Shown here: one piece after another, positions 9,460 to 19,846 of the stretch
Layout of the letters: each line of letters starts with the position of its first letter
Position numbering within the stretch: position 1 is the stretch's first letter
NCBI GenBank assembly: GCA_012960135.1
Contig: DUBW01000034.1
Span: 46,060-110,059, forward strand
Reading direction: 5' to 3'
Source of the DNA: Methyloprofundus sp.
GTDB taxonomy: Bacteria; Pseudomonadota; Gammaproteobacteria; Methylococcales; Methylomonadaceae
DNA: 64,000 bases
Notes under the pieces: generated by a model
Told to the model about the DNA's origin: nothing
Databases searched by the model: none
Seen by the model: only the letters and a program-made list of their open reading frames with translations
Translations under genes and position numbers: made by a program

Positions 9460-9530
9460 TTATTATTTACCTGATATATTTTTAAACTGTGTCTGCTTCT
9501 ACCGCGCTACATTGGGAAGCAGAGAAAACT

Positions 9531-10979
9531 TTAACCCACCGAACCTTCCAGGCTAATCCCCAATAAAGCCTGTGCCTCAACGGCAAATTCCATGGGTAAT
9601 TCTTTGAAGACACTCTTGCAAAAACCATTAACGATCATCGACACAGCATCTTCGGCAGATAAGCCACGCTGTTGACAGAAAAACAACTGGTCTTCACTAA
9701 TTTTAGAGGTTGTTGCTTCATGCTCAACTTGTGCCGAAGGTTGCTTCACTTCGACATAAGGAAAAGTATGTGCGCCACATTTATCGCCCACTAATAACGA
9801 GTCGCACTGAGTATAATTACGCGCACCTATTGCTGCTTTACCCACTTTAACCAGGCCGCGATAGGTATTTTGCGAACGCCCTGCCGAGATCCCTTTTGCA
9901 ATTATGGTACTACGCGTGTTTTTACCGACATGGATCATCTTGGTTCCGGTGTCAGCCTGTTGCAGATTATTGGTGAGTGCAACTGAATAAAATTCACCAA
10001 TAGAGTTATCACCTAATAAAACACAGCTCGGATATTTCCAGGTGATCGCAGAACCTGTTTCAACCTGGGTCCAGGAAACTTTTGAATTTGCACCCCGACA
10101 TTCAGCACGCTTGGTAACAAAATTATAAATTCCACCGACGCCATTTTCATCGCCCGGGTACCAGTTTTGTACCGTTGAATATTTAATCTCCGCATTATCC
10201 ATGACAACCAGCTCTACGACCGCTGCATGCAATTGATTTTCATCGCGCATCGGTGCAGTACAGCCTTCCAGATAACTGACATGACTATCTTCATCTGCAA
10301 TAATCAAGGTGCGCTCAAACTGTCCGGTATTGGCCGCATTAATTCTAAAGTAAGTGGACAATTCCATCGGACATCGAACGCCCTTGGGGATATACACAAA
10401 AGAACCATCGGTAAATACCGCTGCATTTAAAGCGGCAAAAAAGTTATCGCCGGATGGAACGACCGTACCTAAATACTGTTTAACTAATTCGGGATGCTCT
10501 TGCAGGGCTTCTGAAATCGGGCAAAAGATTACCCCGGCATCTTTTAATTTGCCTTTAAACGTTGTCGCCACCGAGACGCTATCGAATACAGCATCCACTG
10601 CGACACCTGCCAGGCGCTCTTGCTCATCGAGTGGAATACCTAGTTTCTTATAGGTCTCCAGTAATTCCGGGTCTATTTCATCCAGACTTTGCGGCTTATC
10701 TGAATCTTTTTTAGGGGCTGAATAATAACTAATTGACTGGTAATCAATGGGGGTTATATTTAGCTGCGCCCAATTAGGTTCAGTCATAGTCTGCCAATGT
10801 CGGAATGCTTTTAAGCGATAGTCCAACATAAATTCTGGCTCACCTTTAATCGCTGAAAGTTTTGCGATCACTTCTTCATCTAACCCAGGTGGGAATGTAT
10901 CCACCTCCAGTTCGGTGACAAAGCCTTCTTTATACTTTTGACTAATCAGGTTATCAATTTCTTGTGCGCTTGTTGACAT
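9531..10979 (-). CDS. sufB: Fe-S cluster assembly protein SufB
   Basis: Main scaffold subunit of the SufBC2D complex, 482 residues. Conserved SufB segments are visible: [16 protein letters not shown], the cysteine-containing [14 protein letters not shown], and the C-terminal [20 protein letters not shown] followed by [19 protein letters not shown]. It starts at ATG 10979, nine bases after the sufR stop, so regulator and first structural gene are tightly coupled. Confidence 0.97.
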   Translation of the reverse strand: MSTSAQEIDNLISQKYKEGFVTELEVDTFPPGLDEEVIAKLSAIKGEPEFMLDYRLKAFRHWQTMTEPNWAQLNITPIDYQSISYYSAPKKDSDKPQSLDEIDPELLETYKKLGIPLDEQERLAGVAVDAVFDSVSVATTFKGKLKDAGVIFCPISEALQEHPELVKQYLGTVVPSGDNFFAALNAAVFTDGSFVYIPKGVRCPMELSTYFRINAANTGQFERTLIIADEDSHVSYLEGCTAPMRDENQLHAAVVELVVMDNAEIKYSTVQNWYPGDENGVGGIYNFVTKRAECRGANSKVSWTQVETGSAITWKYPSCVLLGDNSIGEFYSVALTNNLQQADTGTKMIHVGKNTRSTIIAKGISAGRSQNTYRGLVKVGKAAIGARNYTQCDSLLVGDKCGAHTFPYVEVKQPSAQVEHEATTSKISEDQLFFCQQRGLSAEDAVSMIVNGFCKSVFKELPMEFAVEAQALLGISLEGSVG

Positions 10980-10988
10980 AAATACTCT

Positions 10989-11447
10989 TTATCTATTTAA
11001 ACGATACAAACTGGCCACGGGCACAGTAATTTCTTGAGGAGCTTTAACAGGTAGTAACATATCAGCTAAGGTCACCGACTCCAGCGCTTGCTGAATAGTT
11101 TGATTGACTATTCGCCAGTTATTACCAATCTGACAACCAGAAACTTGGCCACAACTACCTTCCTGCGTACTGCATTCGGTTAAGGCTATCGGCCCTTCTA
11201 GCGCGGCAATTACTGATGCGACAGTAATTTTCTCAGGTGGTTGAACTAAAGCGTAGCCCCCTTTCGCACCACGAATAGAACTTAATACCTCTGCCTTAAG
11301 CAGTAATTTTAAAATTTTGCTCACCGTGGGTAAAGCAATACCCGTTGCCCTTGAGATCTCCAAAGCAGCGTGAATCTGAGTTTGACTTTTTGCCATAAAA
11401 CTCAGTATCACCGTTGCATAGTCAGTCAATTTAGCCAGACGTAACAT
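10989..11447 (-). CDS. sufR: Rrf2-family Fe-S regulator of the suf operon
   Basis: A 152-residue transcription factor with an N-terminal winged helix (MLRLAKLTDYATVILSFMA ... GIALPTVSKILKLLLKA) and three cysteines in the cluster loop (C-x6-C-x5-C: CSTQEGSCGQVSGC). This matches the Rrf2 subfamily that leads suf operons in many proteobacteria and is thought to hold a [2Fe-2S] or similar cluster and repress suf when Fe-S status is good. It is the first gene of the operon. A palindrome just upstream is a good candidate for its own operator, implying autoregulation. The symbol is shared with an unrelated cyanobacterial repressor, so it is used here only by position. Confidence 0.9.
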   Translation of the reverse strand: MLRLAKLTDYATVILSFMAKSQTQIHAALEISRATGIALPTVSKILKLLLKAEVLSSIRGAKGGYALVQPPEKITVASVIAALEGPIALTECSTQEGSCGQVSGCQIGNNWRIVNQTIQQALESVTLADMLLPVKAPQEITVPVASLYRLNR

Positions 11448-11465
11448 GTGTACTCCTACAATTTA

Positions 11466-11480
11466 GGACAATTTTAGTCC
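11466..11480 (-). promoter_or_regulatory. Candidate operator of the suf operon regulator
   Basis: GGACAATTTTAGTCC: inverted half-sites GGAC/GTCC around an A/T-rich centre, 18 bases upstream of the sufR start codon. The layout is like IscR/Rrf2 type 1 sites, which have GAC...GTC arms with an A/T core. Inference from position and symmetry only. Confidence 0.5.
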
Positions 11481-11519
11481 TCTTTAATTCCATAGTAAAT
11501 AGCTTGGTTATTATTTTTA

Positions 11520-13790
11520 TCATTCTAACTGTCCATTCCAGTACCCGCCATACTGCTTTCTATAGAGTTCAACTGCATTGTTTGCATTACCTCCGCCCAC
11601 GCTAATGGCACCTGTCTCGCCGGTAATATAGTATATTGCATTAATGGCCTTATAGCGCGTTATTACTGCAACATGTGGAAAACCAAAGCGATTCGGAGAA
11701 TCTGCCGGGATTAAAATAATAGCCGGGTTTACCAATGCCAGAAATGCGCTACTAGAGGATGTTTTACTCCCATGATGTGGCGCAATTAATATATCTGCTG
11801 CTAAAGTGCGACCGGCATGATTGACTAAATAGTTTTCTGCTGCCCGCTCAATATCACCCGTTAGCAGCACACTCGTGTGTAATGTCTGGATACGCAAAAC
11901 ACAGGAATTATCATTTTCATTTTGAAACATTTGCTTAGGCGGTGACAAGAACTGAAAGCTTACCTGGTCCCATTGCCACATATATCCTGCATAGCATTGC
12001 GTTGCATTATAATCTGCTAATTGTTCTGGAACACTACTGAACACTTGCCGTACTGGAATTGAACTTAACAATGCCCTGGCACCGCCGATATGATCATTAT
12101 CAGCATGACTGATAACTAACTGATCCAGGCTAGTGATATGCCGATAATACAACAAAGGCAAAACCACATTCTTGCCCATATCAAATTTATCTGAAAATTT
12201 CGCCCCCGTATCAAATACCAAAGCGTGTTCAGTAGTTTCAACCAACACTGACAAGCCCTGGCCTACATCCAGCAGGGTTAAGTTTATTTCACCCTGCTCT
12301 GGCTTATCGGGCTTAATTAAAACAACCGGCAATAGTAACAGCATTCCCAGAAACCGCCCTGGAATCCCTTTAGGCGCTAATAGTAGCAATACTCCAAGCA
12401 TAGCCAATAGCATTTGCCATACCTGCGGTTTAGGGTGAACAATACTCGCCATGGGAAAATTGACTAGATATTCTAATACTTGCCATAAAACCTGTAAAAC
12501 CTGATCAACCAACTGCAACAACAAATTGGCTATATCAGGTGCAATCTGCAATAAAGCAAGTGCTAACAAGGACATTGGCACGACTAAAAAGCTGACGACA
12601 GGTACGGCAAGCATATTTGCAACCGGCGCGATAAACGAAATTCGCTGGAAGAAAAATAGTAATGCCGGCAACAAACTCAATGCCACAACGGCATTTATTT
12701 TCAGACTACTTAAGAGATGATGCTTCCGACCTAAACGAGCCGCCAGTACATAAACAATACAAAAAACTGCCAGAAATGATAAATAAAACCCAGCTGAAAG
12801 TGCTGCCATAGGATCTAGCAACAACACAGTCAATAAAGCCAGAGCAAAAATATTTAGCGTTTTCACATGCCTACGCGTGATAATGGTCAGCATCACTACA
12901 CCCAGCATAATCAAAGCGCGCTGGGTTGGAATGGAAAAACCCGCAAGTGCAGCATAGAACAGTGCCGCAATAAAGGCGAAGCAAGCCGCAACCTGTGGCG
13001 CTGAGTAGTAGTTCGAGGGTAATCGCAACCAGCATTTAAACACTAGCCAATACACCATTCCGGCGACTAATCCGATATGCAGCCCAGAAATTGCCATTAA
13101 ATGGTTAGTGCCACTATTAGAAAGTACTTGCCATTGACGCACCGATATCTGACTTTTATCGCCGATACTCAGTGCTTTGATCAAAGCCAGGCTTGCCGGG
13201 CTGATATCTTGCTGCGCTAATAAATCTGCAAGTTTTTGGCGTATAACTGAAATACTCGTCCAGGCAGATTTTGTTGCCAATAATCGCGCCGTTTCTGCTT
13301 GCCGGACATAACCAGTCGCACCGATATGCCGGATAAATAACCATTTCTCGTAATCAAAACCACCCGGGTTAAGTGTGCCATGCGGCTGCTTTAATTTGAC
13401 ATAAAATTGCCAGCTCTGGCCTGCGCTAATTGTTTGCTCAGGATAATACCAGCTTAAGCGTAATTTATCGGGTAAAGGCAGAGCTGCCTTTTTTAGCTGA
13501 AAGTCAAAGCGTACGCGGCGGGCATTATATTCAGGTAAGCCGATAATATCGCCCTGAATTAAGAACTCTTGACCTTGTAGCTCAGAGCTTAATTGAGTGG
13601 ATAAATAATGATTAGCAGTAACGCTGGCATACACGATGCCAGAAAGAAAAAATGCAATTCGCCAATATTTTAAATAAGCCGCAAAAATGGCTAATATAAA
13701 CGCCAAGGTGATTAATAGACCGCTAGGCAGCATGCTCCATTGCTGACTAAGAAACACCCCTAGAAAAAAGGATAGAACAGATAAGAACAT
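11520..13790 (-). CDS. comEC: DNA internalisation competence protein ComEC/Rec2
   Basis: Inner-membrane channel for uptake of transforming DNA. The 756-residue protein shows the family order: N-terminal membrane segments, an OB-like periplasmic part (GDIIGLPEYNARRVRFDF), the ComEC core with MAISGLHIGLVAGMVYW and many membrane helices (about residues 220-480), then a metallo-beta-lactamase-like domain with ISHADNDHIGGA and LIAPHHGSKTSSS. No other competence gene is close by. It is transcribed leftward toward sufR but ends 73 bases before it. Confidence 0.95.
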   Translation of the reverse strand: MFLSVLSFFLGVFLSQQWSMLPSGLLITLAFILAIFAAYLKYWRIAFFLSGIVYASVTANHYLSTQLSSELQGQEFLIQGDIIGLPEYNARRVRFDFQLKKAALPLPDKLRLSWYYPEQTISAGQSWQFYVKLKQPHGTLNPGGFDYEKWLFIRHIGATGYVRQAETARLLATKSAWTSISVIRQKLADLLAQQDISPASLALIKALSIGDKSQISVRQWQVLSNSGTNHLMAISGLHIGLVAGMVYWLVFKCWLRLPSNYYSAPQVAACFAFIAALFYAALAGFSIPTQRALIMLGVVMLTIITRRHVKTLNIFALALLTVLLLDPMAALSAGFYLSFLAVFCIVYVLAARLGRKHHLLSSLKINAVVALSLLPALLFFFQRISFIAPVANMLAVPVVSFLVVPMSLLALALLQIAPDIANLLLQLVDQVLQVLWQVLEYLVNFPMASIVHPKPQVWQMLLAMLGVLLLLAPKGIPGRFLGMLLLLPVVLIKPDKPEQGEINLTLLDVGQGLSVLVETTEHALVFDTGAKFSDKFDMGKNVVLPLLYYRHITSLDQLVISHADNDHIGGARALLSSIPVRQVFSSVPEQLADYNATQCYAGYMWQWDQVSFQFLSPPKQMFQNENDNSCVLRIQTLHTSVLLTGDIERAAENYLVNHAGRTLAADILIAPHHGSKTSSSSAFLALVNPAIILIPADSPNRFGFPHVAVITRYKAINAIYYITGETGAISVGGGNANNAVELYRKQYGGYWNGQLE

Positions 13791-13807
13791 ATCTTGTACA
13801 CCCTATC

Positions 13808-13846
13808 ATATAACCATACTTAATAACCATACTTAATAACCATACG
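13808..13846. repeat. Three-copy 13-base tandem repeat upstream of comEC
   Basis: The unit AATAACCATACTT (first and last copies slightly diverged) is repeated three times head to tail, starting about 20 bases before the comEC start codon. It lies in the comEC leader, so a change in copy number could alter the promoter or leader spacing. No known binding-site family was recognised. Confidence 0.75.
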
Positions 13847-13973
13847 TAGTTTAAGTAGATTAAAACTGTACGCGTCAGCATTATTAGAAAAATCAGCAAG
13901 CCATGGCAACTTAAAATGAATACTAAAACCTGCTACACTTAAGGACCATCTATATTAATGGATTTCATTCATC

Positions 13974-14483
13974 ATGCCAAAAAAGATAATAAAAAAGTAC
14001 ATGCCGTCCCCTGAGTCCATTAAGGAAAATAAAAATCTGCAATTTTTAGGTGATAAATTACACGACCCGAATCTTTGGCATTTAAACAGACGCTCTGTCG
14101 CAGCCGCTTTTGCTGTCGGCCTTTTTGTCGCCTGGATTCCCACTCCCGGACAAATGATAATCTCCGCCGTTATGGCGCTGTTTTTCCGTGCTAATCTACC
14201 TATTTCTGTTGCATTAGTTTGGGTAACCAACCCCTTAACCATGCCCCCGATGTTTTATTTTGCCTATCGCCTGGGATTATGGACGCTAAACCAGCCCTCG
14301 CCTGCTGATGATTTTGAGCTCTCCGTGGAAAGTATCACTGCAAGTCTGAGTGATATAGGCGGTCCTTTTCTATTTGGCTGCCTGATCCTGGGTATTATTT
14401 CAGCAACCATAGGCTATTTTGGCATGCGCTGGTTTTGGCGCTGGCATGTTGTCAATCAATGGCGTGAACGTTCGAAAAGATAA
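13974..14483 (+). CDS. DUF2062 membrane protein
   Basis: A 169-residue protein with two or three hydrophobic helices (AAAFAVGLFVAWIPTPGQ; PFLFGCLILGIISATIGYFG) and a short basic C-terminus WRERSKR. The WIPTPGQM...NPLTMPPMF pattern is characteristic of the DUF2062 family, whose function is unknown; members are often next to comEC or lolCDE genes, as here. It starts at ATG 13974 and is divergent from comEC. Confidence 0.85.
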   Translation: MPKKIIKKYMPSPESIKENKNLQFLGDKLHDPNLWHLNRRSVAAAFAVGLFVAWIPTPGQMIISAVMALFFRANLPISVALVWVTNPLTMPPMFYFAYRLGLWTLNQPSPADDFELSVESITASLSDIGGPFLFGCLILGIISATIGYFGMRWFWRWHVVNQWRERSKR

Positions 14484-14549
14484 AAAGTGGGCTAGTGTGC
14501 GACTTAAACTTCAAAGTTCCGCTATAAATCTAGCCCTTAAACTCTGCTA

Positions 14550-15230
14550 TTATTCGACAATCATTCCATCAGCCATATGCAACACTCTATCCATACGCCC
14601 TGCCAAATCCGCATCATGCGTCACAATCAAAAAACTAATCTGTAACTCTTGATTCAGCTCTTGCATGAGCTGATAAATACTTTCAGCTGTCTTACTATCC
14701 AAATTACCTGTCGGCTCATCTGCCAATATACACTTAGGCTTATTAATTAATGCCCTGGCGATTGCAACCCTCTGTCTTTCACCACCCGATAGCTCTCCTG
14801 GTTTATGTTTGACTCGATGATCTAAACCGACCCGCTGCAGAATTTCTTCTGCGGCTCGTTTAGCCTCTGCAATTGAGCTACCGCCAATCAAGGCAGGCAT
14901 CGTGACATTTTCTAAAACAGTAAATTCACCTAACAGATGATGAAACTGATAAATAAAGCCCAAAGAGCGATTTCTTAATTTAGCCAATTTTGCCTGGCGT
15001 ACTTTTTTTAAATTCACGCCATCTAGAATCACCTCGCCGCTACTGGGCTTATCAAGCCCCCCCAGCAAATGCAGCAAGGTACTTTTACCTGAGCCTGAAG
15101 CCCCCATTATGGCAATTCTTTCTCCCTCAGCAACGGAAAAGTCTACGTCTTTTAAAACCTCGACATTTAGATTACCTTGCTTGAATCGTTTACTTAATTT
15201 ATGGCATTGTAGAATTTTATGATCACTCAT
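14550..15230 (-). CDS. lolD: Lipoprotein-releasing ABC transporter ATPase LolD
   Basis: ATPase of the LolCDE complex that releases outer-membrane lipoproteins from the inner membrane to LolA. The 226-residue protein has Walker [10 protein letters not shown], the ABC signature [15 protein letters not shown] and Walker [13 protein letters not shown]. Its start overlaps the end of the LolC/E gene by eight bases, so the two are translationally coupled. BamE, encoded nearby at 17.1 kb, is one of the lipoproteins that such a system would deliver. Confidence 0.96.
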   Translation of the reverse strand: MSDHKILQCHKLSKRFKQGNLNVEVLKDVDFSVAEGERIAIMGASGSGKSTLLHLLGGLDKPSSGEVILDGVNLKKVRQAKLAKLRNRSLGFIYQFHHLLGEFTVLENVTMPALIGGSSIAEAKRAAEEILQRVGLDHRVKHKPGELSGGERQRVAIARALINKPKCILADEPTGNLDSKTAESIYQLMQELNQELQISFLIVTHDADLAGRMDRVLHMADGMIVE

Positions 15231-16470
15231 AGCGCAACACCTCCGCTGGATTAACTTGCGAAGCTTGCCACGCAGGATATATAGTCGCTAGCAGTGACAA
15301 CACGAAGGCAACGCTGGCTATAACATAGACATCCAGCCAAACTAGCTTGGAAGGTAAACTACTAATATAATAAACATCAGCAGCCATAAAATTAACGCCA
15401 AAAAACTCTTCTATTGCCGGCACGATAGTTTCAACATTCAAGGCCAGTAAAACTCCGCCTACAGTCCCCAGAGTAGTACCGATCAAGCCGATAATCGCGC
15501 CTAAAACGATAAAAATATTCATCACCGCCATGGGTGTTAAACCCTGAGTTTTTAAAATAGCAATATCCCCACGCTTATCGGTTACTACCATCACGAGAGT
15601 GGAAACAATATTAAAAGCAGCAACAGCAACAATTAATAATAAAATAATAAACATTACCCGTTTTTCAGTTCTAATCGCCTGAAAGAAGTTGCTATGTGCC
15701 TGCGTCCAGTCACTAACAAAGTAATCACCATGTAACTTACGGGCTAATTCATATGAAATTTCTGGCGCATTAAACAAATCATCCAGCTTTAAGCGCAAGC
15801 CTGACACATTTTTCTCCATACGAAACAATTTTGCTGCATCATCGATATGAATAATAGCCATATTGCGGTCGTATTCATACATGCCGACCTCAAAAATACC
15901 GCTAACAGTAAAGCGGCGTAGTCGTGGAATAATACCGGCAGGCGTTGAATTTACCTGTGGACTGATCACAGTAACCTTATCCCCAACCCGGGCGCCTAAA
16001 TAGCTCGCCAGTTCAGAACCAAGAACAATTCGATATTTTCCCGCTTGCAGGTTATTGAGTTCACCGCGCTTCATTTTCTCGCCTACTTCTGACACTGCAG
16101 ACTCCTGATCCGGCATAATACCGCGTAGCAAAGTTCCGCTGACTCTACGTCCGGCATTCACCATCACCTGACCACGAACAAAGGGAGCCGCACCTTCAAC
16201 ATGCGGCAGGTCTTTAACCTGAGCCTTTAAATCCTGCCAGTCAGCCAGTTCGCCACCACGACCGGTAATCGTTGAGTGTGCCGTCATACCCAGGATCCGC
16301 TGGCGTAACTCGTCTTCAAAACCATTCATCACCGATAACACGGTAATCAATGCAGTCACACCTAATGCGATGCCCAGGACCGAGGTTAAAGTAATAAAGG
16401 AAATAAACTGGGTGCGGCGTTTTGCGCGCGTATAGCGCAATCCGATATAGATAGTAAGAGGTTTAAACAT
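15223..16470 (-). CDS. lolC: Lipoprotein-releasing system membrane subunit LolC/LolE
   Basis: A 415-residue permease with one N-terminal transmembrane helix after a short cytoplasmic start ([23 protein letters not shown] region), a long periplasmic domain (about 60-270) and three C-terminal helices, the MacB/LolC topology. The C-terminus has the usual [13 protein letters not shown] ending. Only one membrane subunit is encoded here, so it may work as a homodimer (the LolF-like arrangement seen in many bacteria) or pair with a subunit encoded elsewhere. Confidence 0.93.
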   Translation of the reverse strand: MFKPLTIYIGLRYTRAKRRTQFISFITLTSVLGIALGVTALITVLSVMNGFEDELRQRILGMTAHSTITGRGGELADWQDLKAQVKDLPHVEGAAPFVRGQVMVNAGRRVSGTLLRGIMPDQESAVSEVGEKMKRGELNNLQAGKYRIVLGSELASYLGARVGDKVTVISPQVNSTPAGIIPRLRRFTVSGIFEVGMYEYDRNMAIIHIDDAAKLFRMEKNVSGLRLKLDDLFNAPEISYELARKLHGDYFVSDWTQAHSNFFQAIRTEKRVMFIILLLIVAVAAFNIVSTLVMVVTDKRGDIAILKTQGLTPMAVMNIFIVLGAIIGLIGTTLGTVGGVLLALNVETIVPAIEEFFGVNFMAADVYYISSLPSKLVWLDVYVIASVAFVLSLLATIYPAWQASQVNPAEVLRYE

Positions 16471-16505
16471 AGAATGTATTTAAGAAAGAAAAAAGCGTGC
16501 AGGGT

Positions 16506-16916
16506 TTATTTACAGTTGGGACATAAGCCATATAAATACAAACTATGATCGGTCAGATCATAGCCCAGCCCCTTAGCAATCAGGTTCTGTCGGTCCTCAA
16601 TGATATCATCGGTGAACTCGTCTACTTGCCCGCATTTCACACAAACCAAATGATCATGGTGCTGACCTTTATTGAGCTCAAAAACCGAATTCCCTCCTTC
16701 AAAATGGTGTCGTGATACCAGCCCCGCCGCTTCAAATTGAGTTAATACGCGATAAATCGTGGCCAAGCCAATTTCTTCATTTTCACTTAATAAAATCTTA
16801 TAAACCTGCTCTGCATTCAAGTGGTGCTCATTGGTCTCCCGCTCCATAATTTCCAGAATCTTCATTCGTGGCAGGGTTACTTTTAAACCAACATCTCGCA
16901 ATTCTTGTGTTTCCAC
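16506..16916 (-). CDS. fur: Ferric uptake regulator Fur
   Basis: Iron-responsive repressor, 136 residues. The N-terminal winged helix (LKVTLPRMKILEIME ... GLATIYRVLTQFEAAGLV) is followed by the metal-binding dimerisation domain with HHDHLVCVKCGQVDEF and a closing CPNCK. The His-rich loop and the two CxxC pairs are intact. It lies 36 bases upstream of the LolC gene and is divergent from bamE, an arrangement conserved in pseudomonads and many other gammaproteobacteria. No clear 19-base Fur box was seen in the fur-bamE gap. Confidence 0.97.
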   Translation of the reverse strand: METQELRDVGLKVTLPRMKILEIMERETNEHHLNAEQVYKILLSENEEIGLATIYRVLTQFEAAGLVSRHHFEGGNSVFELNKGQHHDHLVCVKCGQVDEFTDDIIEDRQNLIAKGLGYDLTDHSLYLYGLCPNCK

Positions 16917-17100
16917 TATGCATTTACTCCTTAAAATATAATTTATACGTCAATAAAGGCGCATATAATGATCCATTGTAAAGCTTTTCGGACAAAAGAA
17001 AAAAATATTGTTTGCCTGCATTTTTTAGTTTTACACGAAAACATCCGGTATGATTACGTTCAGAAAAACAACCTAACAATTGAAAAATATACGCAACCCA

Positions 17101-17553
17101 ATGCTGCACACGCTACGCCTAATAACTTTTTTAACAGCAACTGCCTTGCTATCTGCCTGTTCCACGCTGGCTATTGATGTCCCTTTGGTCTACAAAATTG
17201 ATATCGACCAGGGTAATGTGATCGATCAGAATATGGTCGATCAACTACGCCCAAATATGACTAAGCGGCAAGTTATCTATGTATTAGGTTCGCCTTTATT
17301 AACCGACCCTTTTACTCACAACCGCTGGGATTACATCTATTCCGTACAACCTGGAGGCGAGGATAGGCTGCAAGATCGTTTAGCACTCTATTTTGCCGGA
17401 GATAACCTGATTCATGTGGAAGGTAATTTAACGCCAGACTTGAATCCAGCAACACCACCGTCGACAGAAACAACAATTGAAGCGCCTAAGCGAGATCTAA
17501 AACGAACATTATATCAAATGATCGCTGACGTATTTAGGGTGGTCGAGAGGTAA
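17101..17553 (+). CDS. bamE: Outer membrane assembly lipoprotein BamE
   Basis: Accessory lipoprotein of the BAM complex that inserts outer-membrane proteins. A signal peptide of about 20 residues (MLHTLRLITFLTATALLSAC) ends in a lipobox LSAC. The mature part carries the SmpA/OmlA-family core: QLRPNMTKRQVIYVLGSPLL and HNRWDYIYSV. A TTG at 17080 is an alternative start, but ATG 17101 gives a standard lipoprotein signal and is preferred. The divergent fur gene is the usual neighbour. Confidence 0.93.
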   Translation: MLHTLRLITFLTATALLSACSTLAIDVPLVYKIDIDQGNVIDQNMVDQLRPNMTKRQVIYVLGSPLLTDPFTHNRWDYIYSVQPGGEDRLQDRLALYFAGDNLIHVEGNLTPDLNPATPPSTETTIEAPKRDLKRTLYQMIADVFRVVER

Positions 17554-17575
17554 GTAATACACACCGAGAATATCG

Positions 17576-17881
17576 CTAACGCCCTTGTTTAACCGCCCGC
17601 TGTCGCCGCGCTTCCATGGGGGCAATCGCCAGACTTCGATAAATCTCAACGCGATCATTTTCTTGTAAGCGTGTACTCAAAAGACAAACCCGGCTAAAAA
17701 TGCCCACTTTATTTTTCGCCAGATCAATTTCAGGAAACTGCCTGATAATATCTGCTAATTCGATTGCCTGTTCTACAGTACAGGATTCGTCTACCTGCAA
17801 TGCAACAATCACTTGCTTATCAGACCTGGCATAAGCGACTTCAATATTCAATAACTCAACACTAATATATTTGTTTGGCAC
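17576..17881 (-). CDS. RnfH-family protein
   Basis: A 101-residue protein of the RnfH (UPF0125, ubiquitin-like fold) family. Recognisable segments are ISVELLNIEVAYAR near the start, KVGIFSRVCLLSTRLQENDRVEIYR in the second half, and a basic tail EARRQRAVKQGR. Its exact role is unknown. It overlaps the end of ratA by 20 bases, the conserved ratA-rnfH pairing next to smpB in gammaproteobacteria. Here an NSS transporter gene has come to lie between ratA and smpB. Confidence 0.9.
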   Translation of the reverse strand: MPNKYISVELLNIEVAYARSDKQVIVALQVDESCTVEQAIELADIIRQFPEIDLAKNKVGIFSRVCLLSTRLQENDRVEIYRSLAIAPMEARRQRAVKQGR

Positions 17882-18290
17882 GCTCAGTAAAAGACGTCAC
17901 CATGGTATTACAAATTTGATTAAATACCGCGCCAAAGGCAAAGTTCGCCAAAACACCGTTTATTTGAAATTCCAGGTCCAGGGAAATTTTACTGGCATCC
18001 TCGCGTAACGGCATAAAGTTCCATACCCCGTCTAATGATGAAAAAGGACCATCTAACAAAGAAACCGTGATGCGCCCGCCTTCATCATTGACATTGCGGG
18101 TCGCAAAAGAATTTTTAAAGCCCCCTTTAGCAATCTGCAGTTCTGCCTCAACCACATTCCCTTCACGACTAATAATCCGACTGCCGGTACACCAGGGAAG
18201 AAATTCAGAATACGCTTCTATATCGCTGACTATGTCATACATTGCATGCGCCGAATATTTAACTAACGCACTTTTATTGACCGTAGTCAT
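17862..18290 (-). CDS. ratA: RatA / coenzyme Q-binding START-domain protein
   Basis: A 142-residue SRPBCC (COQ10/START-like) protein with the family opening VKYSAHAMYDIVSDIEAYSEF-LPWC and FEFQINGVLANFAFGAVFN-type C-terminal helix. In E. coli, RatA is described as inhibiting 70S ribosome association, while the wider family resembles mitochondrial Coq10, which binds quinone; which role applies here cannot be told from sequence. It overlaps the upstream transporter stop by one base and the downstream RnfH gene by 20. Confidence 0.9.
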   Translation of the reverse strand: MTTVNKSALVKYSAHAMYDIVSDIEAYSEFLPWCTGSRIISREGNVVEAELQIAKGGFKNSFATRNVNDEGGRITVSLLDGPFSSLDGVWNFMPLREDASKISLDLEFQINGVLANFAFGAVFNQICNTMVTSFTERAKQIY

Positions 18291-19654
18291 TAGCTAAATA
18301 CTCCAAGCACATGCAAGAACACAATGAATACAGCGGCAGGAGCAACATAACTGACCAGAAATTTCCAGAGATCAAATAAGCGATCATCTCCTAGATCCAA
18401 TTCTTCTTTGCTATCTTTGCTTAACATAACTCTGCCCGCAAACAGAGCGATAAAAAACCCACCTAAAGGAAGCATTAAGTTTGCTGTCAGAAAATCCAGG
18501 CTTTCGAAAATTGTAGCGCCAAAAAAAGTGACATCAGACCAATTATTAAACGAGAATACGGTACCCAGACCCAGTAGCCAAGTTAAAAACCCCATCACTA
18601 CGCAGGCTTTTTTGCGTTCAATATCGTAGTGTTCTACACACCAGGCAACAGCAGGCTCAATTAATGAAATGGCCGAAGACAATGCGGCGAAAACCAATAA
18701 GACAAAAAACAACAGGCCAAATAACCAGCCCCCAGTCATATTTCCAAAGGCGATCGGTAAAGTCTGAAAAATTAAACCAGGTCCAGACCCCACCTCTAAA
18801 CCATTAGCAAAGACGATAGGAAAAATAGCAATACCCGCCAATAGCGCCACTAGCGTATCAGCCCCAGCGATAAGAATCGTTGTTTTAGCAATAGAAATAC
18901 CCTTGGGTAAATAAGAGCCGTATACCATAATCGCCCCCATCCCTAGACTAAGAGTAAAAAAAGCATGCCCCATAGCCGTTAACACACTGGCCCCAGTAAT
19001 TTCACTAAAGTCTGGCTTAAACATAAATTCCAAGCCCTGCAAATACGCCCCAGTAGTCATGGCATAAGCAACTAATAGCATTAAGAGAATAAATAAGCCG
19101 GGCATCAAAAACCGTACCGCCTTTTCCAGTCCCCCTTGCACTCCACGAGCAACAACAGCCATGGTTGCCACCATAAATACAGTATGCCAGAAAATCTGCA
19201 CCCCAGGACTTGCCTGTAAATCAGCAAAAAGATTATTAATCTCTAGCGCACTTTGACCTGAAAAACTCCCGGTAAAGGCCTTTACTACATAAGCCATGGA
19301 CCATCCGGCTATAACGCTGTAATAAGATAAAATAAAAAAACCGGCAATAACCCCTAACCAGCCCAGATAATGCCAGTTAGTATTTGCTCCGGCTTCTTTG
19401 GTAAGCACTTTCAGGGTATTAATCGGGCTTTGTCTGCCTCGCCGTCCCATCATCGTTTCGGCAATCATAATGGGAATTCCAATTGCCGCAACACAAATCA
19501 AATAAATAATAACGAAGGCACCGCCACCGTTTTCACCGGTAATATAAGGGAATTTCCAGATATTACCTAAGCCGACTGCTGAACCAGTTGCAGCAAGTAT
19601 AAATGCAAAACGTGAAGACCATTCACTATGAATAGATTGATTTGTATCTGCCAT
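18290..19654 (-). CDS. Sodium-dependent transporter, NSS (SNF) family
   Basis: A 454-residue integral membrane protein with about 12 hydrophobic segments and the NSS signature near the start: WSSRFAFILAATGSAVGLGNIWKFPYITGENGGGAF, split here as family-typical GSAVGLGNIWKFPY in TM1. Members cotransport amino acids or related amines with sodium, like LeuT. The substrate cannot be assigned. Its last base overlaps the ratA start. The position between ratA and smpB breaks the usual smpB-ratA neighbourhood. Confidence 0.93.
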   Translation of the reverse strand: MADTNQSIHSEWSSRFAFILAATGSAVGLGNIWKFPYITGENGGGAFVIIYLICVAAIGIPIMIAETMMGRRGRQSPINTLKVLTKEAGANTNWHYLGWLGVIAGFFILSYYSVIAGWSMAYVVKAFTGSFSGQSALEINNLFADLQASPGVQIFWHTVFMVATMAVVARGVQGGLEKAVRFLMPGLFILLMLLVAYAMTTGAYLQGLEFMFKPDFSEITGASVLTAMGHAFFTLSLGMGAIMVYGSYLPKGISIAKTTILIAGADTLVALLAGIAIFPIVFANGLEVGSGPGLIFQTLPIAFGNMTGGWLFGLLFFVLLVFAALSSAISLIEPAVAWCVEHYDIERKKACVVMGFLTWLLGLGTVFSFNNWSDVTFFGATIFESLDFLTANLMLPLGGFFIALFAGRVMLSKDSKEELDLGDDRLFDLWKFLVSYVAPAAVFIVFLHVLGVFS

Positions 19655-19846
19655 TAAGCTACCTACAGGTTAGAAAAATTCAATTTTAACGGTAAATTAA
19701 AGTAAAATACCGACTTTAAGGTATAGAGTATTGTATTGTCTTTTATTTAATACAATCGGCATAAAACCTTAGGGCATGAATAAAAGACAGATAACTTTGT
19801 GCATTATACATTTTACCTCCCTATTAAAAAATAGAATTGGACCACT

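Noticed and set aside
16917..17100. Fur box between fur and bamE.
   Set aside because: No match good enough to the GATAATGATAATCATTATC pattern.
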